This document shows, in pieces, positions 42,716-51,973 of a stretch of DNA of 64,000 nt (its first letter is position 1; each line of letters starts with the position of its first letter). A program made the translations under genes and the position numbers. Origin of the DNA: RPRC01 sp034933285 (GTDB lineage: Bacteria; Desulfobacterota; Desulfuromonadia; Geobacterales; Geobacteraceae); contig JAYFNT010000032.1 in NCBI GenBank assembly GCA_034933285.1, forward strand, positions 21,548 through 85,547, in the 5' to 3' direction. Under the pieces are notes generated by a model. That model had not been told where the DNA came from and searched no databases. It saw only the letters and a list, made by a program, of their open reading frames with translations.

Positions 42716-43976
42716 CTTCTACCTGCTTCACATCCGGCAGGGACATGAGATGCCTGCGCAGCCAGTCCATGGCGGTGAATGAGGTTATTGACCGTACCCT
42801 GTCCCGGTTGCCGTTGAATCTGTAACGCTTGGCAGTGCAGTCCGACCGGCCGGCCAAGGCCAGGAATACAGTGCCCACGGGTTTGTCTTCGGATCCCCCG
42901 TCCGGTCCGGCGATCCCGGTCACTGCCAGGCCGATATCGCTCCCGCTGGCCCTGCGCACCCCGCGGGCCATGGCCATGGCAACCGCCGCGCTCACCGCAC
43001 CCTCCTTCTCCAGCAGTTCGGCCGGGACCTGGAGCTGCCGTATTTTGGCCCCGTTGCCGTAGGTGACCGCGCCTTCCAGAAAATATGCGGAACTGCCGGG
43101 CAAATCGGTGATCCTCTTGGCTATCAGGCCGCCGGTGCACGACTCCGCCAAAGAGAGGGTCATACTCTTTTCCCGGAACAGAGCCGCCACTACCGTATCT
43201 ATGGTCTCCCCCCCCATTGCCACGACATGATCGCCGAGCCTTTCCCTTGCCTGGTTCTCCAGGGCGAGCAGGGCATCCTGCAGCCGGGCCTCGTCCTCTC
43301 CTTCGCCGCGCAGCTTGACCTCGATCTCGGGAAAGTTGACGCAGTATGCGATGGACAAACCTTCGTCCGGCCGGGAGAGTCCCTTCAACGCCTCTTCGGT
43401 CTGGGGCTCCGAGAGTCCGAAAACTCTTAGTACTCGTGTTTTCACCATGGCAGTCCGCTTGCTTCTGGCGATGATGAACGGAATGACCGTTTCCCCGAGC
43501 ATCCTTTTCATCTCGACCGGGACTCCGGGCAGGAAAAGCAGGAAACATCCCTTGTGTGGAACAATGAAGCCGCATGCGGTTCCCACCGGGTTCGGTATGA
43601 GGGTGGATTTGGACGGCAGAAGCGCCTGCTTCTCGCTGGCTTGCAGCAGTTCGCGGCCCATTGCCCGGTAGCGCTCCCTGAGATGGGTCAGTGCGTCGTC
43701 GTTCAGGATGAGGCGGCGTCCGGTGGCACGGGCCACGGCCCTGGCGGTCAGGTCGTCCACCGTCGGGCCGAGCCCGCCGGTGGCGATGACGAAATCGTTG
43801 TGGCCGGCCATGGCCTCCACCGCCTCGATGATGTCGGGTTCGCTGTCGCCCACGCACAGGTGCTGACGTAACTTGAAGCCCTCATCATAAAGGCGCGCCG
43901 CGATATGGGGGGCATTGGTGTCGACTATTTCGCCGAAAACGACCTCGTCGCCGATGGAAAGCGTTGAAATCTTCAT
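42711..43976 (-). CDS. cinA: CinA-like competence/damage-inducible protein
   Basis: The 421-residue protein has an N-terminal molybdopterin-binding-like domain (SIGDEVVFGEIVDTNAPHIA and ATGGLGPTVDD). The C-terminal nicotinamide-nucleotide amidohydrolase domain shows LAESCTGGLIAKRITDLPGSS (in part), GAVTYGN and AVTGIAGPDGG. It may recycle pyridine nucleotides and hydrolyse ADP-ribose-type compounds. Its ATG overlaps the pgpA stop by four bases. The stop codon lies within a 7-mer array. Confidence 0.94.
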   Translation of the reverse strand: MKISTLSIGDEVVFGEIVDTNAPHIAARLYDEGFKLRQHLCVGDSEPDIIEAVEAMAGHNDFVIATGGLGPTVDDLTARAVARATGRRLILNDDALTHLRERYRAMGRELLQASEKQALLPSKSTLIPNPVGTACGFIVPHKGCFLLFLPGVPVEMKRMLGETVIPFIIARSKRTAMVKTRVLRVFGLSEPQTEEALKGLSRPDEGLSIAYCVNFPEIEVKLRGEGEDEARLQDALLALENQARERLGDHVVAMGGETIDTVVAALFREKSMTLSLAESCTGGLIAKRITDLPGSSAYFLEGAVTYGNGAKIRQLQVPAELLEKEGAVSAAVAMAMARGVRRASGSDIGLAVTGIAGPDGGSEDKPVGTVFLALAGRSDCTAKRYRFNGNRDRVRSITSFTAMDWLRRHLMSLPDVKQVED

Positions 43977-44422
43977 AGGAACCCCTTGAGGAAATGGAGG
44001 GCCACGCAGGAATAGATCCCGGCGACAATATCGTCCAGGACCACTCCGCAGCCGTTTTTCATCTGCCTGTCGAAATACCGGGCCGGCGGAATTTTGCTGA
44101 TATCGAAAAAGCGGAACAGCACGAATCCCGCCAAGACGGTCTTCCAGCTGCAGGGAACAGCCGTCATGGTGACCAGGAAACCCGCCACCTCGTCAATCAC
44201 GATCTTGCCCGGGTCCCGTTCGCCGAACTCCCTTTCCCCATGGCCGGAAACCCAGCAGGAAAAAACCGAGAATGCCGTGACGGTGACTGCATACAGCCAG
44301 AGGGGAAACTGCGCGATGGCAAGGTAGAAAGGGATCGCCCCCAGTGTGCCCATGGTGCCCGGGGCAAAAGGGCTCAAACCCGTTCCGAACCATGTGGCAG
44401 CGATTATTATGAACCGTCTCAC
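43973..44422 (-). CDS. pgpA: Phosphatidylglycerophosphatase A
   Basis: The 149-residue membrane protein has three or four transmembrane segments and the PgpA motifs GLSPFAPGTMGTLGAI, KIVIDEVAGF and GVVLDDIVAG with paired acidic residues. It dephosphorylates phosphatidylglycerol phosphate in phospholipid synthesis. The start is the GTG at 44422, which overlaps the larC stop as GTGA and is preceded by GGGAG; a longer frame upstream is just the larC gene read in another frame. Confidence 0.92.
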   Translation of the reverse strand: MRRFIIIAATWFGTGLSPFAPGTMGTLGAIPFYLAIAQFPLWLYAVTVTAFSVFSCWVSGHGEREFGERDPGKIVIDEVAGFLVTMTAVPCSWKTVLAGFVLFRFFDISKIPPARYFDRQMKNGCGVVLDDIVAGIYSCVALHFLKGFL

Positions 44423-45591
44423 GCGCTCCCGGTCTCCCTCTCGATGATCCTGTACACTTCCTGCAGCGGGATTCCCCTTGTTTCGGCGATCCGGCGGCAC
44501 TCTTCGAATTCCGGCACGGTCCGCAGAATGACCCCGCCGTCGCGGATCACCTTGACCTTCACCCTGCCCAGGCTGGTCTCCCGCTCCTCAACGGCCCGTT
44601 CAAGCTTCAGCCGGTCCACCGGATAGTGGCGCACTCCTATGGCGGAAGTTTCGGTCAGCACCGTGCGCGCCATTGTCTCGACACCGGCGGCAGGGGTGAT
44701 CACGGTGATCCGCACCCCGGGCCGATTTTTCTTCATCAGCAGCGGGGAAAATGCCACATCGAGCGCTCCGGCTGCCAGCAGGCGGTCCATGAGGTAACCG
44801 AGGATCTCGGGATTCATGTCATCGACGTGCGCTTCCATTACCCGTACCTCGTCACCCGTCAGGGAACCGGTCCTCTCCCCCATGAAGATCCGGAGAATAT
44901 TGGGCACATCGGGAAAATCGCGTGCTCCGGCGCCGCAGCCCACGGCCTGGCAGGTGAACGAAGGCTTTGTGCCCTTTCCGATGGCCAGGGAAGAGATGAT
45001 GGTCGCTCCGGTAGGCGTAACCCTTTCCCCATCCGTGATGTCTGAATGCACAGGCAGCCCCTTTAGCAGCTCAGCCGTTGCCGGCGCGGGAACAGGCAGC
45101 CTGCCGTGGGCCGTGTCCACGAATCCTCCGCCCAAAGGCAGGGGAGCGGCATGGAACTCCGCCGCGCCGAGGTAATCGATGCATATGGCGGTTCCGACTA
45201 TGTCAACAATGGAATCCAAGGCGCCGACCTCGTGGAAATGCACATCAGCGGCCTCCACACCGTGGACCCTGGCCTCTGCCTGGGCCAGGCGGAGAAACAT
45301 CTTCCGGGACAGTACCTTCACCCGGTCCGGAAGAGAACTGCAGCATATCATTTCGTCAATATGGGCATGGGACCTATGACCATGGGACTCAATCTCCCGA
45401 ACACTGAATCTGGTTGCCCTGATCCCGTGGCGGCTGGTTTCCTCGAAGCTGAGGGCATCCCCGGGCAGGTGCAGGGGAAGACGGGACAGCTCCCCCCTGA
45501 GATATGACAGCGGCACCCCCAGGTCGAGAAGCGCCCCGATCGTCATATCCCCGGAAATTCCGGCGTAGCAGTCAAAATAGAGAAGCTTCAA
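44419..45591 (-). CDS. larC: Nickel insertion protein LarC (nickel-pincer cofactor)
   Basis: The 390-residue protein begins LYFDCYAGISGDMTIGALLDL and has the His-rich middle (SHGHRSHAHIDEM) and the metal-region VEAHVDDMNPEILGY typical of LarC, the nickel chelatase that completes the pincer nucleotide cofactor. The start is a TTG at 45591, because GGAAGGA lies six bases before it and the family begins there. Longer readings pass through a dispersed repeat. It is a single open frame, with no sign of the programmed frameshift seen in some larC genes. Confidence 0.93.
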   Translation of the reverse strand: MKLLYFDCYAGISGDMTIGALLDLGVPLSYLRGELSRLPLHLPGDALSFEETSRHGIRATRFSVREIESHGHRSHAHIDEMICCSSLPDRVKVLSRKMFLRLAQAEARVHGVEAADVHFHEVGALDSIVDIVGTAICIDYLGAAEFHAAPLPLGGGFVDTAHGRLPVPAPATAELLKGLPVHSDITDGERVTPTGATIISSLAIGKGTKPSFTCQAVGCGAGARDFPDVPNILRIFMGERTGSLTGDEVRVMEAHVDDMNPEILGYLMDRLLAAGALDVAFSPLLMKKNRPGVRITVITPAAGVETMARTVLTETSAIGVRHYPVDRLKLERAVEERETSLGRVKVKVIRDGGVILRTVPEFEECRRIAETRGIPLQEVYRIIERETGSA

Positions 45592-45643
45592 GGCAAATCC
45601 TTCCCGATGTGTGAACCCGGCAAATGTGTTGCAAGCTCCATCC

Positions 45644-45745
45644 AAATCCCCCTCGATCCCCCTTTCGCAAAGGGGGAGGAATTTGCCCTTCAAAATGAAA
45701 GTAGGTGATACTCCCCCCTTTATGAAAGGGGGGTTGGGGGGGATT
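45644..45745. repeat. Inverted AAATCCCCCTCGATCCCCC element
   Basis: Same element as 36851-36977: left arm AAATCCCCCTCGATCCCCC, right arm CCCCCCTTTATGAAAGGGGG and GGGGGGATTT. It fills the larB-larC gap and ends at the larB stop codon. Confidence 0.85.
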
Positions 45746-46498
45746 TCAATCCTTCCTGTTCATCAGGCTCGCAGCGTAGGCGGCGCCGAAGCCGTTGTCG
45801 ATGTTAACGACCGTTACACCTGCGGCGCACGAGTTGAGCATCCCCAAAAGCGCCGCGATCCCTCCGAAGGACGCCCCGTAGCCCACGGATGTGGGAACCG
45901 CGATCACGGGCCGGTTCACCATGCCGCCGACTACCGAAGGGAGCGCTCCTTCCATTCCTGCCACTACGATCAGGACTGACGCGGCAAAAATAACGTCCTT
46001 TTTGCCCAGAAGCCTGTGGATGCCGGAAACGCCCACATCGTAGAGATGGTCGACCTGGTTGCCCATCAGCTTTGCGGTAACGACCGCTTCGGCAGCGACC
46101 GGCATATCCGAAGTGCCGGCAGAGATGACCAGCACAGTGCCCTTGCCCCTCATCTCAACCGGCTTCTCCTCAATGGTGAGACAGCGCGCATCGGCATGGT
46201 ACACAGCTGACGGAAATGTCTCCTGCAACTCCAGCGACTTGTCACCGGCCAGCCTGGTGACCAGGATATTGTTACCCTTGGCCAGCAGCGCCTTCACGAT
46301 CTGCCCGATCTGCTCCGCGCTCTTGCTTTCGCCGAAAACCACCTCGGGAAAACCCTGCCGGAGTGCCCGGTGGTGATCCACGGTGGCACAGCCGATATCT
46401 TCGAACGGGAGGTGGCGCAGCCGTTCGAGGGCATCTTCGACAGTAGTGTCGCCGGTTTTCACGCTGTTCAGCAGCAGGGCAAGATCCCTGGTATCCAT
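45746..46498 (-). CDS. larB: LarB, nicotinic acid adenine dinucleotide carboxylase/hydrolase
   Basis: The 250-residue protein has the LarB N-terminal helical part (LRHLPFEDIGCATVDHHRALRQGFPEVVFGESK, in part). The C-terminal PurE-like domain shows VISAGTSDMPVAAEA, DVGVSGIHRLL, VVAGMEGALPSVV and VPTSVGYG. It carries out the first step of nickel-pincer cofactor synthesis from NaAD. The cofactor serves lactate racemase (LarA) and related enzymes, none of which is in the window. Paired with larC downstream; larE lies 13 kb away. Confidence 0.93.
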   Translation of the reverse strand: MDTRDLALLLNSVKTGDTTVEDALERLRHLPFEDIGCATVDHHRALRQGFPEVVFGESKSAEQIGQIVKALLAKGNNILVTRLAGDKSLELQETFPSAVYHADARCLTIEEKPVEMRGKGTVLVISAGTSDMPVAAEAVVTAKLMGNQVDHLYDVGVSGIHRLLGKKDVIFAASVLIVVAGMEGALPSVVGGMVNRPVIAVPTSVGYGASFGGIAALLGMLNSCAAGVTVVNIDNGFGAAYAASLMNRKD

Positions 46499-46662
46499 AA
46501 TGGTCCCCGTTATCGGTTTTCAAATCGGCTTCCCCGCCCGGTCCGGCGAACCGGCTTGCGGGACGGTAAGTGTGGAAGTATAACACTTTGTTCGCGGGAG
46601 AGAAAATAAATAGTTGCTGTCTGGAAACCCGGCCTGACATTCTTCAGGCCTGGAGCTTTTGT

Positions 46663-46691
46663 TTGACAAAAGATATTACCGGGATTATAAA
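46663..46691 (+). promoter_or_regulatory. Strong sigma-70 promoter of the benzoate-CoA ligase family gene
   Basis: TTGACA, 17 bases, TATAAA: near-consensus. The predicted start is about 46698, 27 bases before the ATG. Confidence 0.85.
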
Positions 46692-46724
46692 AATTCAACA
46701 CCCCTCGGCCGGAGAAGTGCACCA

Positions 46725-48227
46725 ATGAACCATTCATCCAATGCTGCCGTGGCCCTCCTCGCGCCCAACCTGGCGAGCCGTCCGGACAAGATCGCGCTCA
46801 TCACGAACGAATGCGCCTTGACCTATCGTCAACTGGACGACTTGTCGAACCGCTTCTCCTCTATGCTCCGCGATTCCGGGCTGGGAGCCGGCGAGAGGGT
46901 AGTATTCGCAGCGGGTGATTCAGCGTTTTTTTTCATTGCCCTGCTGGGATGCCTGAAACGGGGTGCGGTGCCGGTCCTGGTCAATCCTTCATTGTCAGCG
47001 GACGAGTTCCGCTACATCATGCAGGACTGCACGGCCGTAGCTCTTGTTACCGAATCCGCAGTGTTTCCGGCGTTTCAATCCGTTTCACCCTGCCTGAGCC
47101 TTACCCTGATGCTTGACGAACCCCGTTTCCAATCGGCCCTTGCCGTTGCCCCGGCAGACTGCGCCCCACACACTCCACACGCCGATGAAATCGCATTTCT
47201 CCTCTACAGCTCCGGCAGCACCGGCTCTCCAAAGGGCGTTCCCCACCGGCACAGCGATCTGCTGGCATCCGCCGATGCCTTTGCCGGATCTGTTCTCGAC
47301 CTCAACGAAAAGGACGTGGTCTTCTCCGCCAGCAAGCTCTTTTTCGCCTACGGGCTGGGCAACAGTTTCTCCTTTCCCCTCCGTTTCGGGGCCACAGTCG
47401 TTCTCTTCTCCGGGAAACCGGACCCGGCCGATACCTTCAGGATCATAGAAAATTTCGGAGTCACGATTTTTTTCGGCGTACCGTCCGCCTTCAACATGCT
47501 GCTCAAGACTCTGAAAACCGTCCGGCCCCTGGGCTCCCTGCGGCTCTGCGTTTCGGCCGGGGAACCCCTCCCCGCGTCCATCTGCCGCGACTGGACAGAG
47601 ATTACCGGAATAGAAATCATCGACGGCATCGGCTCCACCGAGGCGCTGCATATCTACATCTCCAACCGGCCGGGCAACATCAGGCCAGGTAGCGCCGGCC
47701 GCCTCATACCCCCTTTCGAAGCCCGCATCGTCGATGACGATGGACGTCAGGTCAAGGGCGGCATCCCCGGGCACCTGCTTTTGCGAGGGTCGTGCATCGC
47801 TCCGTTCTACCTCAACCTGCCGGAGAAAACCGGACAGGCCATGCTTGCTGGAGGATGGTTCGACACCGGAGACATATTCGTTCAGGAGGGCGGCTGGTAT
47901 ACCTTCCAGGGACGCAGCGACGAAATGTTCAAGGTCGATGCCCAATGGGTTTCCCCGACACGGGTGGAATCGGTGTTGATGGGACATGAGGCGGTTCTGG
48001 AGTGCGCCTTAAGCTGGCGGAAAGTCGAGAGCCTGGTCCGGCCCATCGCATACGTGGTGCTGAAGGAAGGATACGAGCCGAAGCGCATGCTGGAAAGGGA
48101 GTTGCGCCGGTTCACCGTGGGAAAACTGCCGCCTTACATGTGCCCGGTGCAGGTGGAGTGGGTGGATGAACTGCCCAGGACCTGCACCGGCAAGATCCAG
48201 CGGGTAATGTTGCGCAGCGCCTGCTAG
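46725..48227 (+). CDS. Benzoate-CoA ligase family protein (acyl-adenylating)
   Basis: The 500-residue ANL-superfamily enzyme activates a carboxylate as its AMP ester and transfers it to CoA. The AMP-binding loop LLYSSGSTGSPKGVPH, the GIGSTEALHIYISN segment and the hinge RSDEMFKVDAQWVSP are typical of the benzoate-CoA ligase subgroup, and GKIQR with the catalytic Lys lies near the end. It would feed aromatic acids to the benzoyl-CoA route, though the actual substrate is not determined by sequence. The start at 46725 is fixed by GGAG and the promoter at 46663. No other aromatic-degradation gene is adjacent. Confidence 0.88.
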   Translation: MNHSSNAAVALLAPNLASRPDKIALITNECALTYRQLDDLSNRFSSMLRDSGLGAGERVVFAAGDSAFFFIALLGCLKRGAVPVLVNPSLSADEFRYIMQDCTAVALVTESAVFPAFQSVSPCLSLTLMLDEPRFQSALAVAPADCAPHTPHADEIAFLLYSSGSTGSPKGVPHRHSDLLASADAFAGSVLDLNEKDVVFSASKLFFAYGLGNSFSFPLRFGATVVLFSGKPDPADTFRIIENFGVTIFFGVPSAFNMLLKTLKTVRPLGSLRLCVSAGEPLPASICRDWTEITGIEIIDGIGSTEALHIYISNRPGNIRPGSAGRLIPPFEARIVDDDGRQVKGGIPGHLLLRGSCIAPFYLNLPEKTGQAMLAGGWFDTGDIFVQEGGWYTFQGRSDEMFKVDAQWVSPTRVESVLMGHEAVLECALSWRKVESLVRPIAYVVLKEGYEPKRMLERELRRFTVGKLPPYMCPVQVEWVDELPRTCTGKIQRVMLRSAC

Positions 48228-48451
48228 GTTCCATTCGGAAAGGGTGCTTTCCCTGGCTGTGTCAATCCGCGGGATTGCTTGTGCGACATACTTGAGTATG
48301 CCTCCGCGCAATTCCTTGATTTTGTCAGCCTTCGCTGTCAACTTTTGCGGGCAAAAGTTTCTTACCAGGAGAAACAATCCCCTCTTTCCGATCTGGAAAC
48401 ACCTTAGTGTTATTGTTGGGGTTTTCCGTGTAACACCCTGATTGAGGGCGT

Positions 48452-49075
48452 TTAACGTTCGGCCAAGGCCAGCTTGACTCCCAGTGATGCAAAGATTCCG
48501 GCGGTCAGCCAGCCGAAATAACGTGCCATGCGGGGTTTCCTGAGGACAAGATTGCCCACGCTTCCGGACAGATAGCCGATGGCGCTGAAAACCACCGCGG
48601 CCTGGACCATGAACAGAAGGCCGAGGATGAATATCTGCCATGAAGCGTCTCCTGTGCGGCCGGAGACGAACTGGGGCAGAAAGGCAAGGAAAAACAACGC
48701 TACCTTGGGATTCACCACGTTCATGATGAAGCCCCTGCGAAACATCACCCACCACTTCTGACCATCCACTGTGCCCGAAGGAAGCAGGATCTGCTGCTCT
48801 TTCAATGACTTGTAAGCCAGGTAGAGAAGATATGCAGCGCCAGCGTATTTCAGTACCATGAAGGCGGTTGCAGAGGAATAGAGTAGCGCTGATATTCCGA
48901 GAGCGGCCGCGGCAGTGTGGACGCTGACTCCGCTGCACATCCCCAGTGCGGTGATAATGGCCGCCTTTCTGCCCCGGGAAACCCCCTGGGCCACCACGAA
49001 GGTGTTGTCAGGGCCCGGTGCGATGGTGAGAGCAATCGAAGCGCCGAGAAAATACAGCAAGGTGGTTGTGGTCAA
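48452..49075 (-). CDS. LysE family amino-acid/metabolite exporter
   Basis: The 207-residue membrane protein has five to six transmembrane segments and the LysE/RhtB signature APGPDNTFVVAQGVSRGRKAA near the N terminus (in part). Such proteins export amino acids or related small molecules; the substrate is unknown. The start is a TTG at 49075 with GGAGATAAAACC ahead. It is convergent with the benzoate-CoA ligase family gene. Confidence 0.88.
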   Translation of the reverse strand: MTTTTLLYFLGASIALTIAPGPDNTFVVAQGVSRGRKAAIITALGMCSGVSVHTAAAALGISALLYSSATAFMVLKYAGAAYLLYLAYKSLKEQQILLPSGTVDGQKWWVMFRRGFIMNVVNPKVALFFLAFLPQFVSGRTGDASWQIFILGLLFMVQAAVVFSAIGYLSGSVGNLVLRKPRMARYFGWLTAGIFASLGVKLALAER

Positions 49076-49163
49076 GGTTTTATCTCCTGATACAGGAACA
49101 TTTCCTCTAGTTGTAGACCATTTTGAAGATGTCGATGAATTTCCAGTTCACTCATTCAATAGC

Positions 49164-49270
49164 ACTCCTCATCCGTCCTATCAGGACACCTTCTCCCTTG
49201 AGGGAGAAGGGACAGACATAGCCCTCTCCATCAAGGGAGAGGGCGGCGCTCAGCGCCGGGTGAGGGGGGG
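49164..49270. repeat. Complete CTCATCCGTCC / GGGTGAGGGGG dispersed repeat, two hairpins
   Basis: The element opens ACTCCTCATCCGTCC, has hairpins CCTTCTCCCT/AGGGAGAAGG and CCCTCTCC/GGGAGAGGG, and closes GCGCCGGGTGAGGGGG. It is the same type as 39682-39786. Confidence 0.85.
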
Positions 49271-49282
49271 TATGTATGGACG

Positions 49283-51658
49283 CTATGTCAGCCCCATCGT
49301 GAAATTGAATTCCGTTGTCCCTTCTATCCCCATCCCTCTCATGCAGGCATCCAGAACCTGCCTCCTCCCGTCACCGGACTCCAGCGACAGGTCAGCCTCG
49401 AAGGAAGAGCAGCCCAGTTCCCGAAGCCGCCTGCGGTGGCCGGAAATGGCAAACCTGCGGTCGGCCGTGACCGAGGTGAGGCCGTCCCGCGTGGTCACCG
49501 TGTAGGCGTCACCGCGGTCTGACACCACCGGAGAATCAGCCCGAACCCCCTTGATGGTTATTTTCGAAGTTATGACCGGAACCGGCGCGAACAGAAGCGC
49601 CCGCCGGGCGACCGGGACATCGGCAGCCAAAAGATCCGCCATGTTTTCCGCATCGTCCTCGATATAGAGGGTGGCCGTCTTCACCCCCTCCTCGTGCCAG
49701 GAGAGGAGCGCCTGGCTGTTCAATGAAAACAGCCGGTAGTGTGTGGAGATTTCCACATCGTGCCCGGCCAGCAGCTGGAAATGGGCCAGGTTGGAAACCT
49801 CGAACTTGCGGAAACCGTAGGAGACGATCAGCTTCACAGCCTCCCGGAAATAGGGGATGTCAGCATCGAACAGGATGAACGGGAGGTGCCAGGTAACGTT
49901 GTCGAGCCGTCCCTTGAGCTTGCCGGCAAATGCCGGGAGCTGGTGGATGTTGGCCCTGCTGACCGGCAGGACCAGCCCATCCACGCCATCCTGGTGCAGC
50001 AGGTGGAAATCCCTGATGCTCTCGACCCGGACCGCAAGCTCGTCTCTCCGGCCCTGTGCAGCGGGCCGCGTCCCCACCAGGGAGCGGAGAGCCGCCTCCT
50101 TTGCCAGCCGCAGCCTTTCCCCTTTCCCCTTCAGGACCTTTTCCTCCAGCAGCCGGTAGAACGCGCGCCGGATATCCTTGAGCCTGGCCGGCGGGATGAG
50201 TACCGCCGGAAAGCCGGGAGCCGAGAGGGAAGCCAGGGTGAACGGCGTGTCGCCGCACTTGGAGAACTGGGCGCGCAGCACACCTTCCATGTCTGTTGTC
50301 CGGGCCGGTTCCAGGGGCCCCAGGTGATATTCCGCCGCGCACTCCATCCCCGCCGCACGGCCGGCAACCTTCAGGGTCTCACCGGCCAAACCCAGCGCAA
50401 GGTCGCAGCCGACCTTGTCGCCCTTTATGCTGTCAAGCTTTCTCTGGCAGGCGTTTTCACTCATGGTGAAGGCGGTCTCCGATGAAACCTTGAATACCGC
50501 GTCCCCGGCAGAGAAGGCAAAGGGAGCAGTGGTGGTCACCAGAGCTCTTCCCCGCGTAGCCTTGGCGCTTTCCCTGCCGACGGTAAGATCCTTGATGGTG
50601 AACGCTTTCCCGGCCATATCGCTCTTCGGCTGGACCCGCACCCGGTCGCCGATGTGCAGGCGGTCACGGGTCTCGAAGGTGATGCGGTTCCCCCGGATAG
50701 TCTTGATCTCCCCAAGGAAGCGGCCGGTGGCGCCGCGCAGGCTCGGGGTGGCGATGTCGGTCGGATTGTGGGAAGCGAGAAACCCCTTGGTGGGCACGCG
50801 GCCGAAAGAAAGCTTGAGCAGTTCCTTGGCCTCGGCAACGGCTTCCCCCCGCCTCGACTGCGGAGCGTCCAGCGCCTTCCGGTAGGCCCCCACCACGCAC
50901 GCCACGTATTCAGCGGACTTCATCCTCCCCTCGATCTTGAACGAGGTAACGCCCGCATCCACCAGTTCCGGCAGCATGTCAATGCTGGAAAAATCGTTGG
51001 TGGAGAAATAGTAGCCCTCCTTGCCCCGGTAGCGGTACAGCCTGCGGCATGGCTGGGCGCAGCGCCCCCTGTTGCCGCTGTAGCCGCCCAGGAACGAGGA
51101 AAAATAGCACTGGCCGGAATAAGAAAAACACAAGGCGCCGTGGATGAAGCACTCCAGCTCCATGGAAGTCGTAGCGGCGATACCCCTGATTTCGTCGATG
51201 TGGAGTTCACGCGCCAGGACCACCCGGGAGAAGCCCAGCTGTTCCAGCTCCTTTACCCCAAGGGAGTTGTGGATGGTCATCTGGGTCGAGGCGTGGGCAG
51301 GAAGATCGGGAAAATGGTCGCGCATCAGCCGGAACACGCCCATGTCCTGGAGGATCACACCGTCCGCCCGCATAGCGGAAAGCGCCGAAAGACACTCCAC
51401 CAGCCGGGGGAGTTCCCGCTCCTTGACCAGGGTGTTGACTGTTACGTAAACCTTCCGTCCGAAGGAATGGGCATAGGCCATGATCCGCTCCATTTGCGGG
51501 ATGGTGAAGTTTTTCGCCTTCGCCCTGGCGGAGAAATCCGCCAGACCGGCGTAAACCGCATCGGCGCCTTTTTCCATGGCGGCGAAAAAGGATTCGAGGG
51601 AGCCGGCAGGAGCGAGGAGTTCAGGCTTTTTAGTTATTAATCTCGTTTTTTCGGGCAT
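49283..51658 (-). CDS. U32 family peptidase-like protein with DUF3656 (RlhA-like)
   Basis: The 791-residue protein has an N-terminal TIM-barrel U32 domain starting KPELLAPAGSLESFFAAMEKGADAVYAG (in part). The signature is ELECFIHGALCFSYSGQCYFSS with GNRGRCAQPCRRLY, whose conserved Cys may hold an iron-sulfur cluster. A DUF3656 middle and a second barrel-like C-terminal part follow. U32 proteins of this type (RlhA/TrhP group) hydroxylate RNA bases using prephenate; RlhA modifies C2501 of 23S rRNA. The exact target here is inference. No clear binding site precedes the ATG at 51658. Confidence 0.88.
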   Translation of the reverse strand: MPEKTRLITKKPELLAPAGSLESFFAAMEKGADAVYAGLADFSARAKAKNFTIPQMERIMAYAHSFGRKVYVTVNTLVKERELPRLVECLSALSAMRADGVILQDMGVFRLMRDHFPDLPAHASTQMTIHNSLGVKELEQLGFSRVVLARELHIDEIRGIAATTSMELECFIHGALCFSYSGQCYFSSFLGGYSGNRGRCAQPCRRLYRYRGKEGYYFSTNDFSSIDMLPELVDAGVTSFKIEGRMKSAEYVACVVGAYRKALDAPQSRRGEAVAEAKELLKLSFGRVPTKGFLASHNPTDIATPSLRGATGRFLGEIKTIRGNRITFETRDRLHIGDRVRVQPKSDMAGKAFTIKDLTVGRESAKATRGRALVTTTAPFAFSAGDAVFKVSSETAFTMSENACQRKLDSIKGDKVGCDLALGLAGETLKVAGRAAGMECAAEYHLGPLEPARTTDMEGVLRAQFSKCGDTPFTLASLSAPGFPAVLIPPARLKDIRRAFYRLLEEKVLKGKGERLRLAKEAALRSLVGTRPAAQGRRDELAVRVESIRDFHLLHQDGVDGLVLPVSRANIHQLPAFAGKLKGRLDNVTWHLPFILFDADIPYFREAVKLIVSYGFRKFEVSNLAHFQLLAGHDVEISTHYRLFSLNSQALLSWHEEGVKTATLYIEDDAENMADLLAADVPVARRALLFAPVPVITSKITIKGVRADSPVVSDRGDAYTVTTRDGLTSVTADRRFAISGHRRRLRELGCSSFEADLSLESGDGRRQVLDACMRGMGIEGTTEFNFTMGLT

Positions 51659-51797
51659 TTTTACAGATTATCCGAACAGGGGGAGAAGCGTCAAGGGATT
51701 TGCAATGGCCGGCTTGTTTCTACCGAACCTACCGCAACGGATGAAAAATGGCTTCCGGCGTTCGTGTGCCCGGCAAGGCGGGTAAACATTAGAAATA

Positions 51798-51827
51798 TTG
51801 ACAGGCCTCTTCATGGTAGAGTAATAA
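51798..51827 (+). promoter_or_regulatory. Sigma-70 promoter before the 46-codon relic gene
   Basis: TTGACA, 18 bases, TAATAA. Transcription from about 51834 would give a leader of about 140 bases before the ATG at 51974. Confidence 0.65.
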
Positions 51828-51833
51828 ATTCAT

Positions 51834-51973
51834 ACTCATAGCCCTTAATTAATCGGTGTTTCTGGAGGATGCAGTGCTTCGCATCGCAGGAATCATTTGA
51901 GTTGCGCAAAGGCCGCTTCCGTCAGCAGGTTGCTGAAGGGGGCGGCTTTTCTTTTTACCGAAACGGGGTTGCC
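51834..51973 (+). other. Structured leader candidate
   Basis: The leader contains a small hairpin (GATGC/GCATC), then GCGCAAAGGCCGC, TCAGCAGGTTGCTGA and GGGGGCGGCTTTTCTTTTT. The last part could fold as a terminator (GGCCGC...GGGCGGC then T-tract). It bears a slight likeness to the second half of GEMM-type riboswitches but lacks the first half. Confidence 0.35.

Noticed and set aside
42670..43857. Minus-strand frame of 395 codons within cinA
   Set aside because: Shifted frame inside cinA with Arg/Gly/Pro-rich low-complexity text.
48009..48938. Minus-strand frame with text KLTAKADKIKELRGGIL between the ligase and LysE genes
   Set aside because: The frame overlaps both neighbours. The segment at about 48240-48400 may be a dispersed fragment, but I cannot support it as a gene.
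51834..51973. GEMM (c-di-GMP/cGAMP) riboswitch
   Set aside because: Only a weak resemblance to the second half (GCGCAAAGG and AGCAGGTTGCT). The first half with its GNRA hairpin is missing.
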